Positions 24,085-35,043 of a stretch of 64,000 bases of DNA are shown one piece after another; positions within the stretch are counted from its first letter, which is position 1, and each line of letters opens with the position of its first letter. The notes beneath the pieces are model-generated. The model was not told the origin of the DNA. It made no database searches and saw only the letters and a list, made by a program, of their open reading frames with translations. Origin of the DNA: Cytidiella melzeri (taxonomy: Eukaryota; Basidiomycota; Agaricomycetes; Polyporales; Irpicaceae); assembly GCA_022592445.1 (NCBI GenBank), contig JABYQR010000030.1, positions 1 to 64,000 of the forward strand, in the 5' to 3' direction. Both the position numbers and the translations under genes were made by a program.

Positions 24085-27000
24085 ATGGAAGCCTCGAATG
24101 TAGCTACAGCTTACATCTCAGCAGCTACAAATAGGTTTCCGCATGCTGCGGCTGTACGAACCTCCTTGATCGCCTTCGCGTCCTCGACTTATGTGGCTCT
24201 GTGGAATACAGAGGTTCGTGTTTCCAATCGTCTACCTACCCATTATGCGCTGATGTTGAAGATACTCTCTCTATATAGAATGCGCATGACACGGGTACTC
24301 ACATCACGCTACCTGGCCATGAGGGTACAGTGACCAGCGTCCGATTCATAAACGACGGGCTTCTACTGAGTGCCGATGACCGAGGAGTTGTCAAACTATG
24401 GAGAAATAAAGCTGAAAAGGTGAAGTCTATATTACTCTTTTATCTTCTCTCCTAAGCATCACTCATATTTACGAATATAGTGGACAAGTGTTTTCAGCAA
24501 AACCGCCCACAGCAAAGCCATCTCTGCCATTGCGGTGCACGGTGATCTCATCGTCACAGGAGCTTCCGACTCGCTCGTAAAAATATGGCAGTTGGTATCT
24601 TCGCCTGAGAGTGGTATTTGACTTTCAGGCTCATATATGTCCATACGCTCACAGCCGCGTTAGACGAAATTGCTGAAGTCCAAATCATACATCTGCGGAA
24701 CAGATATCCTCTGTCTGTTGACGTCACCACACTACCTCGCTCTAACGGTGAGCATTCTGTAATATTGCGTGCATCGTTTTGCTAAACGATGGGCTTTTAG
24801 CTTTGATCCTCGCTATCAGTGGCACTGATCGAAGTATCCAGATATGGACGCGCTCGGAGGAAGAGGTTGGTGAACTAATTTTCTTCTTTCTCTGCAATGA
24901 ACTTATGCTGACTGCTGCTCGCTAGTTTGTCTCTTCTGTATCTCTTTCCGGACACGAAGACTGGGTCAAAAGCCTGGCTTTTCGACAATCCTCCGGCGAC
25001 GATGAAAACTTGCTGGTTCTTGCATCAGGCTCGCAGGATTCCACGATCCGCTTGTGGAACATTGAGCCACATGATAAACACAACCCAAGCATACTGACAG
25101 GCCAGTCAGCGCCTTCTTTGAACGATGACTTACTCGATGCGTTTGAAGCATCACTGGGAGATCTGGCAGATGCTGAGGAAGGCGGTCGTCAAATATCGCT
25201 TAAGAGGCATATCATTACCGTCAGGAGCAGCGAAAGCAGGTATTTGCAGTAGATATCGTGGATTAATCGCACGGATTCTGACTTGGAAAATCACCAGCCA
25301 ACAACAATTTACCATCACATTCGATGCACTCCTCGTAGGCCACGAGGCTGGAGTTACCAGTCTGTCGTGGAGACCATCCTCACCGCAGCATCCCGATCTT
25401 ACCCTCCTATCGACATCCACCGATTCCTCCTTGATCCTATGGTCGCCTTCGACAATTCTAAGCTCGTCGCAAAATACGTCTACCACGCTTTGGATAAATA
25501 GACATCGCTTTGGAGATATAGGCGGTCAAAGGCTAGGTGGTTTCGTGCTGGGGCTCTGGAGTCGAAATGGTAAGGAAGCTCTCGGATGCGGATGGAGTGG
25601 AGGCTGGAGACGATGGTCCTGTCTTTCAAATAACGCAGACGGCGAGGAAACTCGAGTGGAGGAATGGCACGAGGTAGGCGCTATTAGTGGACATAGCGGT
25701 CCAGTACGAGGTCTTTCATGGAGTCCTCGCGGAGAATATCTTATATCAGCTGGGTATGGGCGCGAAGTATACCGACCAAGACACACTCTTGATGCTGATG
25801 CTGAATTAATTTACAGTGTCGACCAAACCACGCGAATACACGGAGAAGTCCACTCATTGGGCACCACCACCTGGCATGAACTAAGCCGACCTCAAGTCCA
25901 CGGTTATGATGTACTTGACGCGGCCTTCCTTGACGCGCTCAAGTTCGTCAGCATCGCAGATGAAAAGGTCGCACGTGTGTTCGAAGCTCCGCGAGAGTTC
26001 ATCGACACAGTACATAATCTTCATGTGGCGGATCTTCAGATAGATGCAGTGAGCCCCTCTATTTCCCTTTTCAAAGCGTCGTAATGCTGAACCATACCCA
26101 GTCTGAGAGACCGCGCGCCGCAACAGTTCCTCCTTTGGGCTTGTCAAACAAAGCTGTCAGCGGCGAAGGTGTTTACATAGCCACAAGTGACTGCTAATAA
26201 AACTAACAGCCTACAATTTTCTCAGCAAACTCCAGCACCTCATACGACACAGAACGAACAAGCCGCCGCCCTTTCGAAGGCGAATTGGCGGCATTTACGC
26301 TATGGCCCGAGACTGACAAGGTATTCGGACACGGATACGAAGTACGTCTCATTCATTCCCCTTGACCCTGCGCTTACAGTTATACAGTCCGTCACTTTGG
26401 CGGTATCTACAAGCAGGAAACTTGCTGCGACGGCCTGCAAGGCGACATCTGCAGATCATGCTGTCGTTCGAGTGTACGATACCGAGAAATGGCACTCTTT
26501 CGGCGGTCCTCTTGCAGGGCATACTTTGACAGTAACCAGCGTCTCATTCAGCCCTGATGACAAGTACGTCGTCACTGTCTCTCGAGATCGATCCTGGAGA
26601 CTGTTCGCCTTGAGCGAATATGGTGGTTAGTAACAACAGGTTTGATTTGTCATGAGCTCATCTGACAATGACTAGATGGTTTTATTCCCGTGGCCGCTGA
26701 CAAGTCGCACGCTCGAATCATCTGGGACTGCGGGTGGGCGAACGAAGGAGATGTTTTTGCAACTGCATCCCGCGACAAAACGGTTAGCACTCAAAAAGTT
26801 CATCCGCAAATCAATCAATACTGACCCTGACTGCGAAGGTGAAAATATGGCATACGCGTCATGTGGGATCGTCTGCCAAGTGGACTCCAGAAGCGACGCT
26901 CCAATTACCGGAAGCTGCGACAGCCGTTGCGTTCACCTCTGAGGTTGATAGTAACAGGCAAGTCCCTACTGCTGCCCATTTCAACAACACCCGCTCATGG

Positions 27001-27302
27001 TTGTGAAAGACGTCACCTGGCTATCGGCTTGGAGTCTGGCGAGATTGCGTTGTATTCCAACGATATCTCTGCACCCCAAGAGTGGCACAAAGGAGTGCTG
27101 ATTTCATCGCAGTACGTACAGCGGACAAATACAGAAAACATGATAGCTCATCTCTGTTCACTATACTAGATTTGCGCATGTAGGCCAGATACACCGGCTG
27201 GCTTGGAGGCCTGGGCAAACGGGCTCGGTCAGGCAACTTGCGAGCTGTAGTGAAGATGGTACATTGAAGGTATTAGAGGTCCATATCAAGAAGCGACAAT
27301 AG
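24085..27302 (+). CDS. ELP2: Elongator complex protein 2
   Basis: A multi-exon WD40 protein of about 800 residues, from M-E-A-S-N-V-A-T-A-Y-I-S-A-A-T-N at 24085 to ...H-I-K-K-R-Q and TAG at 27302. It has two seven-bladed propellers. Hallmarks of Elp2 are visible: S-G-H-E-D-W-V-K-S-L-A-F-R, G-H-E-A-G-V-T-S-L-S-W, F-G-D-I-G-G-Q-R-L-G-G-F, S-G-H-S-G-P-V-R-G-L-S-W, D-Q-T-T-R-I-H, Q-V-H-G-Y-D, V-P-P-L-G-L-S-N-K-A-V, and L-W-P-E-T-D-K-V-F-G-H-G-Y-E. Elp2 is a scaffold subunit of Elongator, which with Elp1 and Elp3 modifies wobble uridines of tRNA (known of the family). The exon joins tested keep one frame. No defects seen. Confidence 0.95.
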
Positions 27303-27540
27303 GATTGTAGCCAATATAAATCAGATGAGAAGGAGACTATCAGTATACAGTATGTGCAGAGACAGGGCCCACGCCAAGCTCGCGGTAGGGAAACAGTCGA
27401 TAGGATGTGGGTAAGAGGGTATAACACAGTGAACGGCAACGCGCATCTCGATGAAACAGCAAGCAAGTAGCAGGGTAACGATGGAAAACTCAGTCGGAAA
27501 GCAGACAGTAGGGATACAGAAGTCGGAGGAGACCATCAGA
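27303..27540. other. Convergent 3' region between ELP2 and the pseudohelicase gene
   Basis: A short stretch between two converging genes. No coding signal was seen. It presumably contains both polyadenylation sites. Confidence 0.4.
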
Positions 27541-30500
27541 CTAGACAATGTCGCGGAGGCTGACTGGAACTTCAGGCTAAAGACGAAACGTCAGTAAATC
27601 CTAGCCAACCTTGTTTGCAAGTGTGAAACATACGCATTTAATCCTGGCAAAAGCACTCATCAGTTCTCAAATTCCACAAGAACATTAAAGATGACTAACT
27701 TGTAGAAGCACTCTATGGAGCGGAGCATCTCGACGTCCCCACCTGTGGCGGTGACAAAGTTGATTACCACTCCGGCGCGAGAGTAATTGGAGGCCATAGC
27801 GGGGGCCACTCTGTGTGTACATTGATTAGCAAAGCAAATATGTCTTATCCGAGTTTCTTGACTCACCGATGAGCGTATTCCTCCACAGCTTTTGGCAGAT
27901 CTAACACCAAGCTCAGTATCAAAATGATGAGACACGTTGAGCCACCTACCGTAATTGACTACTAAGGGAACTTGTTGGACATCAGGAGCCTTGACCACAA
28001 CGTCGTAAACAACCAAGACTTTGGCAGAAGCTTGGCGAATCATGCCCGCTGAAGGGTTGCGGAATTTGTTGAGGGCAGCTAATTTGGTACCGGCATTCAT
28101 GTCGCTGTGCTATAAGAAAGTGAGTCACTCAGCATAGAGAGAAGATCAAGAGGCGCATACCAATGGAACTACTTCCAACCCACGGGAAGCAAGTTTATAC
28201 ACAACCGATTCAAGCGCAGTCAAACCACCAACATGGATGATCCCATGAGAGACCTCCAAGTCGTCGAACAGGTCGGCGAGCGCATCAAGCTTCCATTCGC
28301 GAGCTTGAGCAGTCTCCGCACTGGTAGTAGCGCCTCTGCCAGATCCGATGATTCCCAGACCATGTTGCGGCAGAGTGGTATCTGAGCGTCCTCCACCGGC
28401 AGTAAAGGCAAGATACAGGTAGAACTGGCGTAAACCACGAGAACCCGAACCACTGTCAGCGTGGGTCACGTTGCCATCTCTCCTGACCAGCACTCGGACG
28501 GGCTCTCGCAGCTGAATGGTAGTCGCAAGATTCAACACGTCCTGAGGAACCGTATTCGAGAACAACGCAGTCTGCCGATCGACAGAAGATGCTCCGCCAG
28601 AACCATCGGCTGGTGTAGAGCCTACAGCGGAGAACCTTCTCGCCATATTGAGATTGGACAGATTGAGAGAGGATGTCGAGCCGTTGCCTTCGAGAAGGGA
28701 GTACATAGACGCCCCATTGCCATTCGGAGTAGGTGTTGACGATCCAAGCGTCCGGGAACGCGGCGGAGGCAACGATCTAACGATTGTGAAGACGAAATCT
28801 TGCAAATTGCGGGCGATTAGCTGGTCCACCTCGTCGAGGACCAAGAATCGGACTTCGGCTCCGGAAATTCCTCCCGGACTGGTGAACAACGCGTGGAGCT
28901 TTTGAGGCGTGCCACACAAGATGTGCGGCATGTTCTGGTGCAAAAGACGGAGTTCCTGACCAAGCTCACCATTGGCTGAGGTCGCACCAACGCCCAGTGC
29001 GGACCGGACGCCGATGGGACCTCCAAGGTCACGAATCATCCTTTGCGCTTGCGTAGCTTGATCTACAGTAGTTGAGATCATAATGACAAGCGGTCCCCGC
29101 AAGGGAACATGGGCTGCAGTATGTATGAGGGCAATGTGGATAGCTGGGATAACGTAGGCTGCGATACGTTCTTGAGTCGGGGGTGCTTGAGCGATAATAT
29201 CTGCTCCGCGGAGGAGAAATGGGAGAGCGCGCTGCTGGATTTTATTCGGCGGCCCCACGCTGAGGAACGAATAGCATTCAGTACCACAATCACGATAAGT
29301 GTCGGTCTCCGGACTTACCCAAAAGCACTCAAAGAGCGTAGTAAATCAGGCGCGAGAGCTAGCTGGTCCCATTTAGAGATAACCGGCCCACTCTCACGAG
29401 ACGAGGTAGACATGGTATCCGTCTGATAGTAAGATAAGTCAGCAGCCTAACACATGTTAGATCGAGCGAACTCACCGCAGCTGAGTCCCGGCGTAACATC
29501 TGACTGACTGATCGGCGTTTGTCGCGGAAACCACCATCCGCTCGTCCAATACTACCCGTTGTCGAGTCAATGGGTGCACGCAAGGGAATATCCAGCGTGC
29601 CAGCAGACCACGTGCGTGCAGGTGGTCCTGGGAGACGAGGCGACGGCCTACTAGGCATGCCATGTCCTAGCATACCCGAACCTGTCCCAGGCGGTACGAG
29701 GCTGCCTCTGGGTAGAAGGTCATTTGGCGACATACTTGGTCCAAGGAGCGACGGGGACGCTAGGTTCGGTCCATTGGACTGCTGCAGTGCGATGAGATGG
29801 TCGACAGATGTAGTGAGAGAGCTGAGACGGTGGGCCATAACAGATATGTCATCCGGAGGGCCAGGTTGGTTGGGAGGAATGCTCCCAATAATTGAGTCAC
29901 GCGGACCATTATAGCCATTGAGATCTGGGGTAGAGAAGGAGGGGGCGGAGGGGGAAGCAAACGGATTGCTGAACTCCGGTGCAGTGTTTGCGGCTGCATT
30001 CAATGTCCTCTCCACCAACAGATCTACTTTGCGACCAACGTCAAGAAGTTCACGCTGGATGTCCCTTGTTGTCATTTCGTAACGATCCATGCGATTGAAC
30101 AGTTCATTGATCAGAGGCGATGACTTGAGTTGAGACTCGAAGCTCGCCGACAGTTCAACGCTGGGAGCGAACATGCTGCCCGAATCTAGAGACGACGCCG
30201 GCGAGGAGGAGATGAAGTGGCTCGGAGCCGATGCAAATGATGAAGCCCTCGAAGATGCTTCCACCGCAACAGGTGGTGTATTCAGCCGTTCTCTAGCGCG
30301 TCCCATCACGCCCGTATACACTGCATTTTGCTGGTACAGCCCATTCGTGTGTCCTCGTCCTGGAGTGTCTTCTTCTCCTGGAGGTCCTTCTGGTATCGCG
30401 GACATGCTGGATTCCCTCACGAGCTGTCGTTGCATCGTTGGAAAACCTCTGTCGTTGTCTTGCTGCCCGAGGGCGGGAGATTGGCGAGAGAACTCCCCCA

Positions 30501-30759
30501 CTGATTGCAAGTCGTTCCCATCCGTTCGCTGGTCGAGTCCATCCTGCGACGACGCGCTAGGCGACGATTTCATTGATCGATACTCGGTAGGAGACACTGA
30601 TAGGCTGCTGGAGGTGGTTGCAAAACGTTCCCGACTAGCACGACGGTGAAAGCCTATCCCGAGACCTCTGTTATCCTCCTCCCTGTATTGTCCTCCTCCT
30701 CCAGGGAAAAAAGGTGTCGACGCAGGATTGAGAGATGGGCTGCTCGACATAGCGGCCAT
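27541..30759 (-). CDS. eIF4A-derived pseudohelicase with long disordered N-terminus
   Basis: About 950 residues. Residues 1 to about 460 are Ser/Pro-rich and disordered, with a short helical segment (E-L-F-N-R-M-D-R-Y-E) in the middle. The C-terminal half aligns with eIF4A along its length: Q motif (P-P-N-K-I-Q-Q-R-A-L-P), then degenerate motifs. Motif I is A-Q-A-P-P-T-Q-E instead of A-Q-S-G-T-G-K-T. Motif II is D-E-V-D. Motif III is S-N-T. Motif V has V-K-A-P-D-V-Q-Q where eIF4A has A-R-G-I-D-V-Q-Q. Motif VI is H-R-V-A-P-A-M instead of H-R-I-G-R-G-G. The end (V-V-I-N-F-V-T, then I-E-C-F-Y-K) matches eIF4A again. Fold kept, ATP and RNA sites lost, so a structural or regulatory role is inferred. 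The first ATG in frame is at 30759. A 10-nt microexon lies near the end. Confidence 0.85.
27634..27643 (-). other. 10-nt microexon of the pseudohelicase gene
   Basis: On the minus strand TTTTGCCAG is followed by GATTAAATGC and then the donor GTATGT. Only with this piece do the exon ending F-Y-K and the last exon (P-E-V-P-V-S-L-R-D-I-V) join in one frame, giving F-Y-K-I-K-C-P-E-V-P, which fits the eIF4A C-terminus. Confidence 0.6.
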
Positions 30760-31493
30760 GCCTTCAGGTATAAGGGCTTGCAACGATCAGGCGGCAAGAC
30801 ACTGGAGGAACGTCAGCGACAGCGGTTCGAGAGATGCCATCGTTACTGATGAAGATGTCGCACCTGTTGAACCTGTTTACGAGGTAGTCTACAGCACAGC
30901 TCCCATTCAGACACAGCTTGTCGTGGTATCGAGCAGAGTGGTGGCCGACAAGTGGGGATGAGTTGGCTCAGCCGACGTGGTTTCCGGCCAAGCTCACCTG
31001 CAACCTATATTGGGCCGCCTAAAATGAGGCCTCGTTTGATGCAGGGTTGACTCAGACTCATCTACCAAGACCACGCCTAGAAGCTCATTATAACCTCATC
31101 GAACGAGTGTTGTTTAGATGCTACGTAACATACAGTGGTGTGTACATTCCGGTTAGTACTAGTACTGTGTAATGTAGAGAAAGAAGTAAAACATTGGTCA
31201 AATGAGCGTGAATATCCCTCCGGCAATTATCGACGCAAAAAATTGGCAAAGCAGCTGCCAGTGATATTTAGCAGTTATCATTACTTTGTGGATTTTGTGG
31301 GCTCTGTGTTTGGTGTATGTTGACTCTCGTTCACACGCGAGCGGAATTGGTGTGCGACGCGCGCGTTTGTCGGTTGAGGTTGGATACGTGATGAGCTGTC
31401 GCTGGCCGTCGGTTGCACAACGTCGGGGGTCTTCTCTCGTCTTCCAAGATGAACCGGTATGTCAGAATGCGCAGAGCCGGGATATTTAAACAC
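30760..31493. other. Intergenic, no gene seen
   Basis: About 730 bp between the start of the pseudohelicase gene and the end of the RRM gene, both minus strand. Short frames only. It should contain the pseudohelicase promoter and 5' leader, possibly with a leader intron just upstream of 30759. Confidence 0.45.
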
Positions 31494-32314
31494 TCACTCT
31501 TGCGCAGTCACACTGGCAGTACTGGGCAACGGCTCAGTGTCCCTGACGCTCTTGGTATAACTGCCTATGATCTCTTGAAATGCGGGCAAATCGAGCGCGT
31601 CGCGAACAATCTGTAGCAACGCGTTCAAGAAAAGCAAGACTGTGAGAAGCTTAAGCAATACACTCACTGCAATCCTCTGTCCATTCAGCTCCGTATTGTC
31701 CAATTCCATCGCCCGGTGTACAGCAGCAGCATGCTTGAACTCAACAGACGCATATACCCGGTTCTCGTACTGGAGTTTTCCCTTTGGCACGGTGCCGGGT
31801 TTAAAGGTCCTCGGATAACCACCAGCGGAGCGCATGGTCACGGATACAACAGTCCCGAAGTTGGTAAAGATTTCCTCAAGCTGCAGCTCCGTAATGTCTG
31901 GAGTCAACTATACACAAGTTAGAACGTGAGACACATACCGTGAACGCGCAGACTTACATTACCCACAAAAATGTACTTTTGGTGTAAGTGCTTCAGCTGC
32001 TTACGCGCCTGGGCCCTCTTGCGCTTCCTCCGCGCCTGGTCCTTGATATCCTCCTCGACGGCGTTCTGAGGGAGCACAGCGGCCTTCCCCTTCCCCTTGT
32101 CCTTACTCTTCCGGACTGCGCGGGCTTGCGCAGGAACTGGAGGAGGCTCTTCCCGCTCCTTGCCCTTCGAAGAACTGATCTCTGCATCCTGCTCGGAGGG
32201 ATCGGTGAACTATACATCCTGCGTCCATTGTGTGCGTACCTGGGACGGAGTGGCGGCCTGACCAGCAGCACCGATCTCCTCGAAGGATGCACTCGGACAA
32301 CGGAATCGTCCCAT
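31494..32314 (-). CDS. Single-RRM RNA-binding protein
   Basis: Four exons from M-G-R-F-R-C-P-S-A-S at 32314 to ...V-T-A-Q-E and TGA at 31494, about 210 residues. The N-terminal half is charged, with a basic patch (R-R-K-R-K-R-A-Q-A-R-K) that could be a nuclear localisation signal. One RRM follows: RNP2 is K-Y-I-F-V-G-N-L, completed across an intron, and RNP1 is R-V-Y-A-S-V-E-F. The loop before RNP1 is long. It is a nuclear or nucleolar RNA-binding protein by architecture; I cannot name an orthologue. The stop overlaps a GTGAGT, so a further exon downstream cannot be ruled out. It is divergent from FMC1 with 406 bp between start codons. Confidence 0.8.
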
Positions 32315-32720
32315 CCAATAGGTGAATGTGAGTATAACGAGATGTTTGTGGTTGAGCTGGAGAGTGTGCGTGGTAAACGAATTGAGAGAGCTGTCTTGAA
32401 AGGCACAACATTGACGTCCTTGTTTGAGCCTGGCAGAGTGCCAGATTTATAGCAAGATTTGGTTGGCCAACCCATTTGTTCCGCGTACCCATGCAACTGT
32501 GGCCGTTTGTTGTTAATCCCAAAATCGTGTCCCTTGTGGCCATGTTCCTCGCCGTGCAGGCTAAAATGTAAATATTCAAAACGCTTTTGGGCCACAAACC
32601 GGCCCACGAGGATTTCATATTTAATCCCGAGCATGGGTGTGACCGTAACATTGATCCGCCCTGTGTCACACAGCTGCAATTGTACGCGCTCATATCGTCA
32701 GTAACAGTGACAACCTTGTC
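32315..32720. promoter_or_regulatory. Shared divergent promoter of the RRM gene and FMC1
   Basis: The only space between two divergent start codons (406 bp), so it must hold both promoters. No specific factor site was recognised. Confidence 0.5.
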
Positions 32721-33147
32721 ATGTCTTCCACTACAGCGACCTACCGTTCTATTTTGCGCGAGTTTAACAAGGCGGTGAGTACAAGAGCAGTTCTCGGCTT
32801 GAACGTAGCTCATGCCGTGCCTTGTATACAGTCAACATCTGCACGCGCCACGAGGAACAAGGTCATATCCTCGAACATCCGTGCACTATTCGAGAAGCAG
32901 CGTGAGGGAGAGGAGCGAGAACGATTTCTCTACGACATGCAGAATTTCAAGACCTTCATGCAGTCGCAGCGGATACACAAGGTGCGAGACCTTCGACATT
33001 CCAAGTATGGTTTTGCTATAGTCATCGCAGGAACTCTTGGAGCGTTACAATCCACTGCATGACTTGAACACAGAGGAGAGGATCAAGGCCACTGCCCGTC
33101 GTGTCGGCCTCGATATGCCAGTACAAGCTGAAAACAAGGATGACTAG
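32721..33147 (+). CDS. FMC1: FMC1-like mitochondrial ATP synthase assembly factor (LYR family)
   Basis: Three exons, about 100 residues: M-S-S-T-T-A-T-Y-R-S-I-L-R-E-F-N-K-A, then I-R-A-L-F-E, then E-L-L-E-R-Y-N-P-L-H-D-L, and finally T-A-R-R-V-G-L-D-M-P. Size, the Y-R-S-I-L-R-E start related to the LYR motif, and the V-G-L-D-M-P end match fungal and animal FMC1. FMC1 helps assemble the F1 part of mitochondrial ATP synthase, in yeast through Atp12 (known of the family). Both introns are GT-AG and phase 0. Confidence 0.85.
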
Positions 33148-33483
33148 ATTGCCTTCAGTACCAAAGCGCACGGCGTCCGGATACTGAAAACATACTGGCT
33201 GACCAGCCTTTGTGTCACAATTTAGGTCTTGAAATGTTCGCACAAAGATATCTGATTCAAGATACTGGTCACCAGTATGAGAGACACACATCAAATTTGA
33301 CAGTGCTGTGATACATATAGAGCAGATACAAACTAGACATACAGATCCTTGCAAAGTGGTTTTGGTCCAGCAGGGTCATCAACATCGCCAGTCAATCATC
33401 TCAGCAGCAATTTGCAGCTTCATACGGTCGACGATATTTGTCCGCGAGACAGCCCGTATTTTGTGATTTGCATCATTGTCGGT
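33148..33483. other. Convergent intergenic region between FMC1 and SmF
   Basis: No coding frame or RNA gene recognised in about 335 bp. Confidence 0.4.
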
Positions 33484-33955
33484 TTATTCTGCCGGGGCCT
33501 CTCTGTATATACCATACTCGTGTGAGTGTGTGCTGCGGAGAAAGAGAAGGAGAAGACTTATAATGTAGAGAACGTTATTACACCTATATTCAAGATAGAT
33601 TAGTATGCTGTTCTTCTTGTAATCTATATTCTGGCTCACCGTATGAATACTTCACCGAGTGCGCCGTTCGACTTGCCGTCTTGAAACTCCTCAGTGTTGG
33701 CCAGCTAAGGAAACATAGTCAGCAAGATGACATTGCGTTTCACGCATAGATTACGCACCTGCAAGTTCATGTACCCATCCGTGCTAACCAGGAAGCCCTT
33801 GTACTCCAATCCCCACTTGAGCTTGACATATACCGGCTTGCCGGTGAGCTCCTGCATGAAAGGCTTGGGATTGACCGGGTTGACCTATGCACATAAAAAT
33901 CATCAGCAAAAGCAAAAAAAAGCATCTACAACAAAAGCGTACGCACAGAGGACAT
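33484..33955 (-). CDS. SMF1: Small nuclear ribonucleoprotein F (SmF)
   Basis: Spliced, about 80-90 residues. M-S-S is followed by an intron, then V-N-P-V-N-P-K-P-F with [12 protein letters not shown], then [16 protein letters not shown] (Sm1 motif), then L-A-N-T-E-E-F, L-G-E-V-F-I-R and C-N-N-V-L-Y-I (Sm2 motif). SmF is a member of the heptameric Sm ring on U1, U2, U4 and U5 snRNA (known). The last few residues are uncertain: read-through and one possible splice both end at the TAA at 33484. It is divergent from NC2-beta with 198 bp between start codons. Confidence 0.9.
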
Positions 33956-34153
33956 GGTAGTCGTTGAACAAGAATGCGCAATACACGTGCGGACTTCCAA
34001 TAAATCGAAAAAAGACGCGCAGAGGCACATCCGGATCCCTGGGAGGGCTCTGCATATATAGGTCGCTTCCTAAATGCCATATCCTGAAGCTATTCCTCTT
34101 TCTCCTTCGCGCTGATCCTCAATCCCTCCCCGTCGACCTCCCAGCCGTCCAGC
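33956..34153. promoter_or_regulatory. Shared divergent promoter of SmF and NC2-beta
   Basis: Only 198 bp separate two divergent start codons of basal transcription and splicing genes. A pyrimidine-rich stretch (CTCTTTCTCCTTCGC) lies upstream of the NC2-beta ATG. Confidence 0.5.
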
Positions 34154-34835
34154 ATGTCGGACAATGAGGGACATGGCGGGATGCCGCCTACCGACGACGA
34201 CATCTCGCTCCCGAAAGCGACTGTGTCGAAAATGATTGCAGGTGCGGTGAACCCTTCTTCCTCGTACTCAGTCCTCACGCAAAGCTCAACGCGACTGTGG
34301 CTGTAGAGTACCTCCCTGAAGACGTGTCTTGCGCACGCGAAACTCGCGATCTTATTATCGAATGCTGTGTAGGTGAAGCTGCTTTGCCGGTTCTTGTATC
34401 AGCCACCATGTTCACCAACCGAGCTTTGGGCCCATCATACAGAATTCATCCACTTAATTTCTTCGGAAGCGAATGAAATATGTGAACAAGAATCCAAGAA
34501 GACCATTGCTCCTGACCACATAATAACTGCGCTCAAGGTTCGTTAGTGGTCCAACGGTGGTCACGAAAAGCTAACCGTGATCCCGTTCCTTCGTAGCGCT
34601 TGGGCTTTGAGAACTTCACAGAGGAAATTGTGGACGTGTTGAAGGACCACAAACAGCAACAGAAGGTACGTAAACCTCTAAGCCTCACACGGCTATGCAT
34701 GAACTTTGTCTACAGGACCGCGAGAGGAAGGTTTCGAAGTTTGAAAAGTCAGGCCTGACAGAGGAAGAGCTTCTCAAACAACAGGAAGAGTTATTCGCCG
34801 CTAGTCGTGCCAAGTTTCAGACTAACCAGCAATGA
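34154..34835 (+). CDS. NCB2: Negative cofactor 2 subunit beta (Dr1)
   Basis: Five exons, about 140 residues. The histone fold is typical: I-S-L-P-K-A-T-V-S-K-M-I, L-P-E-D-V-S-C-A-R-E-T-R-D-L-I-I-E-C-C, E-F-I-H-L-I-S-S-E-A-N-E-I-C, K-K-T-I-A-P-D-H-I-I-T-A-L-K, then L-G-F-E-N-F. NC2-beta pairs with NC2-alpha and clamps TBP on DNA, repressing or tuning TATA promoters (known of the family). The C-terminal helix (E-L-L-K-Q-Q-E-E-L-F) is present. All joins are in frame. Confidence 0.93.
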
Positions 34836-35043
34836 TTTGTACCCTTGCATCGCTAGGTTGCGATGTAAACCTTCGTTCTGTGTCATTGTGGACAAATACG
34901 GTACCGCTACACTTTTGTCTGTAATTCTATTCTTATTATGCACCTGTATCAATACTATAGTTGAACGTCTTACCCCCATGTCCTGAGGATATGAAGGACT
35001 CCGACGCTATGCTCCGTAACGGTTGTATGCACCCCAGCTTGCC

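Noticed and set aside
26187..26630. Plus-strand frame starting M-T-A-N-K-T-N-S
   Set aside because: Its first part is intron and a shifted frame of ELP2. The correct frame there gives L-W-P-E-T-D-K-V-F-G-H-G-Y-E.
31993..32813. Long minus-strand frames across the RRM gene and its promoter
   Set aside because: They are shifted frames of the RRM gene's N-terminus; the true frame gives the basic region and the RRM by clean splicing.
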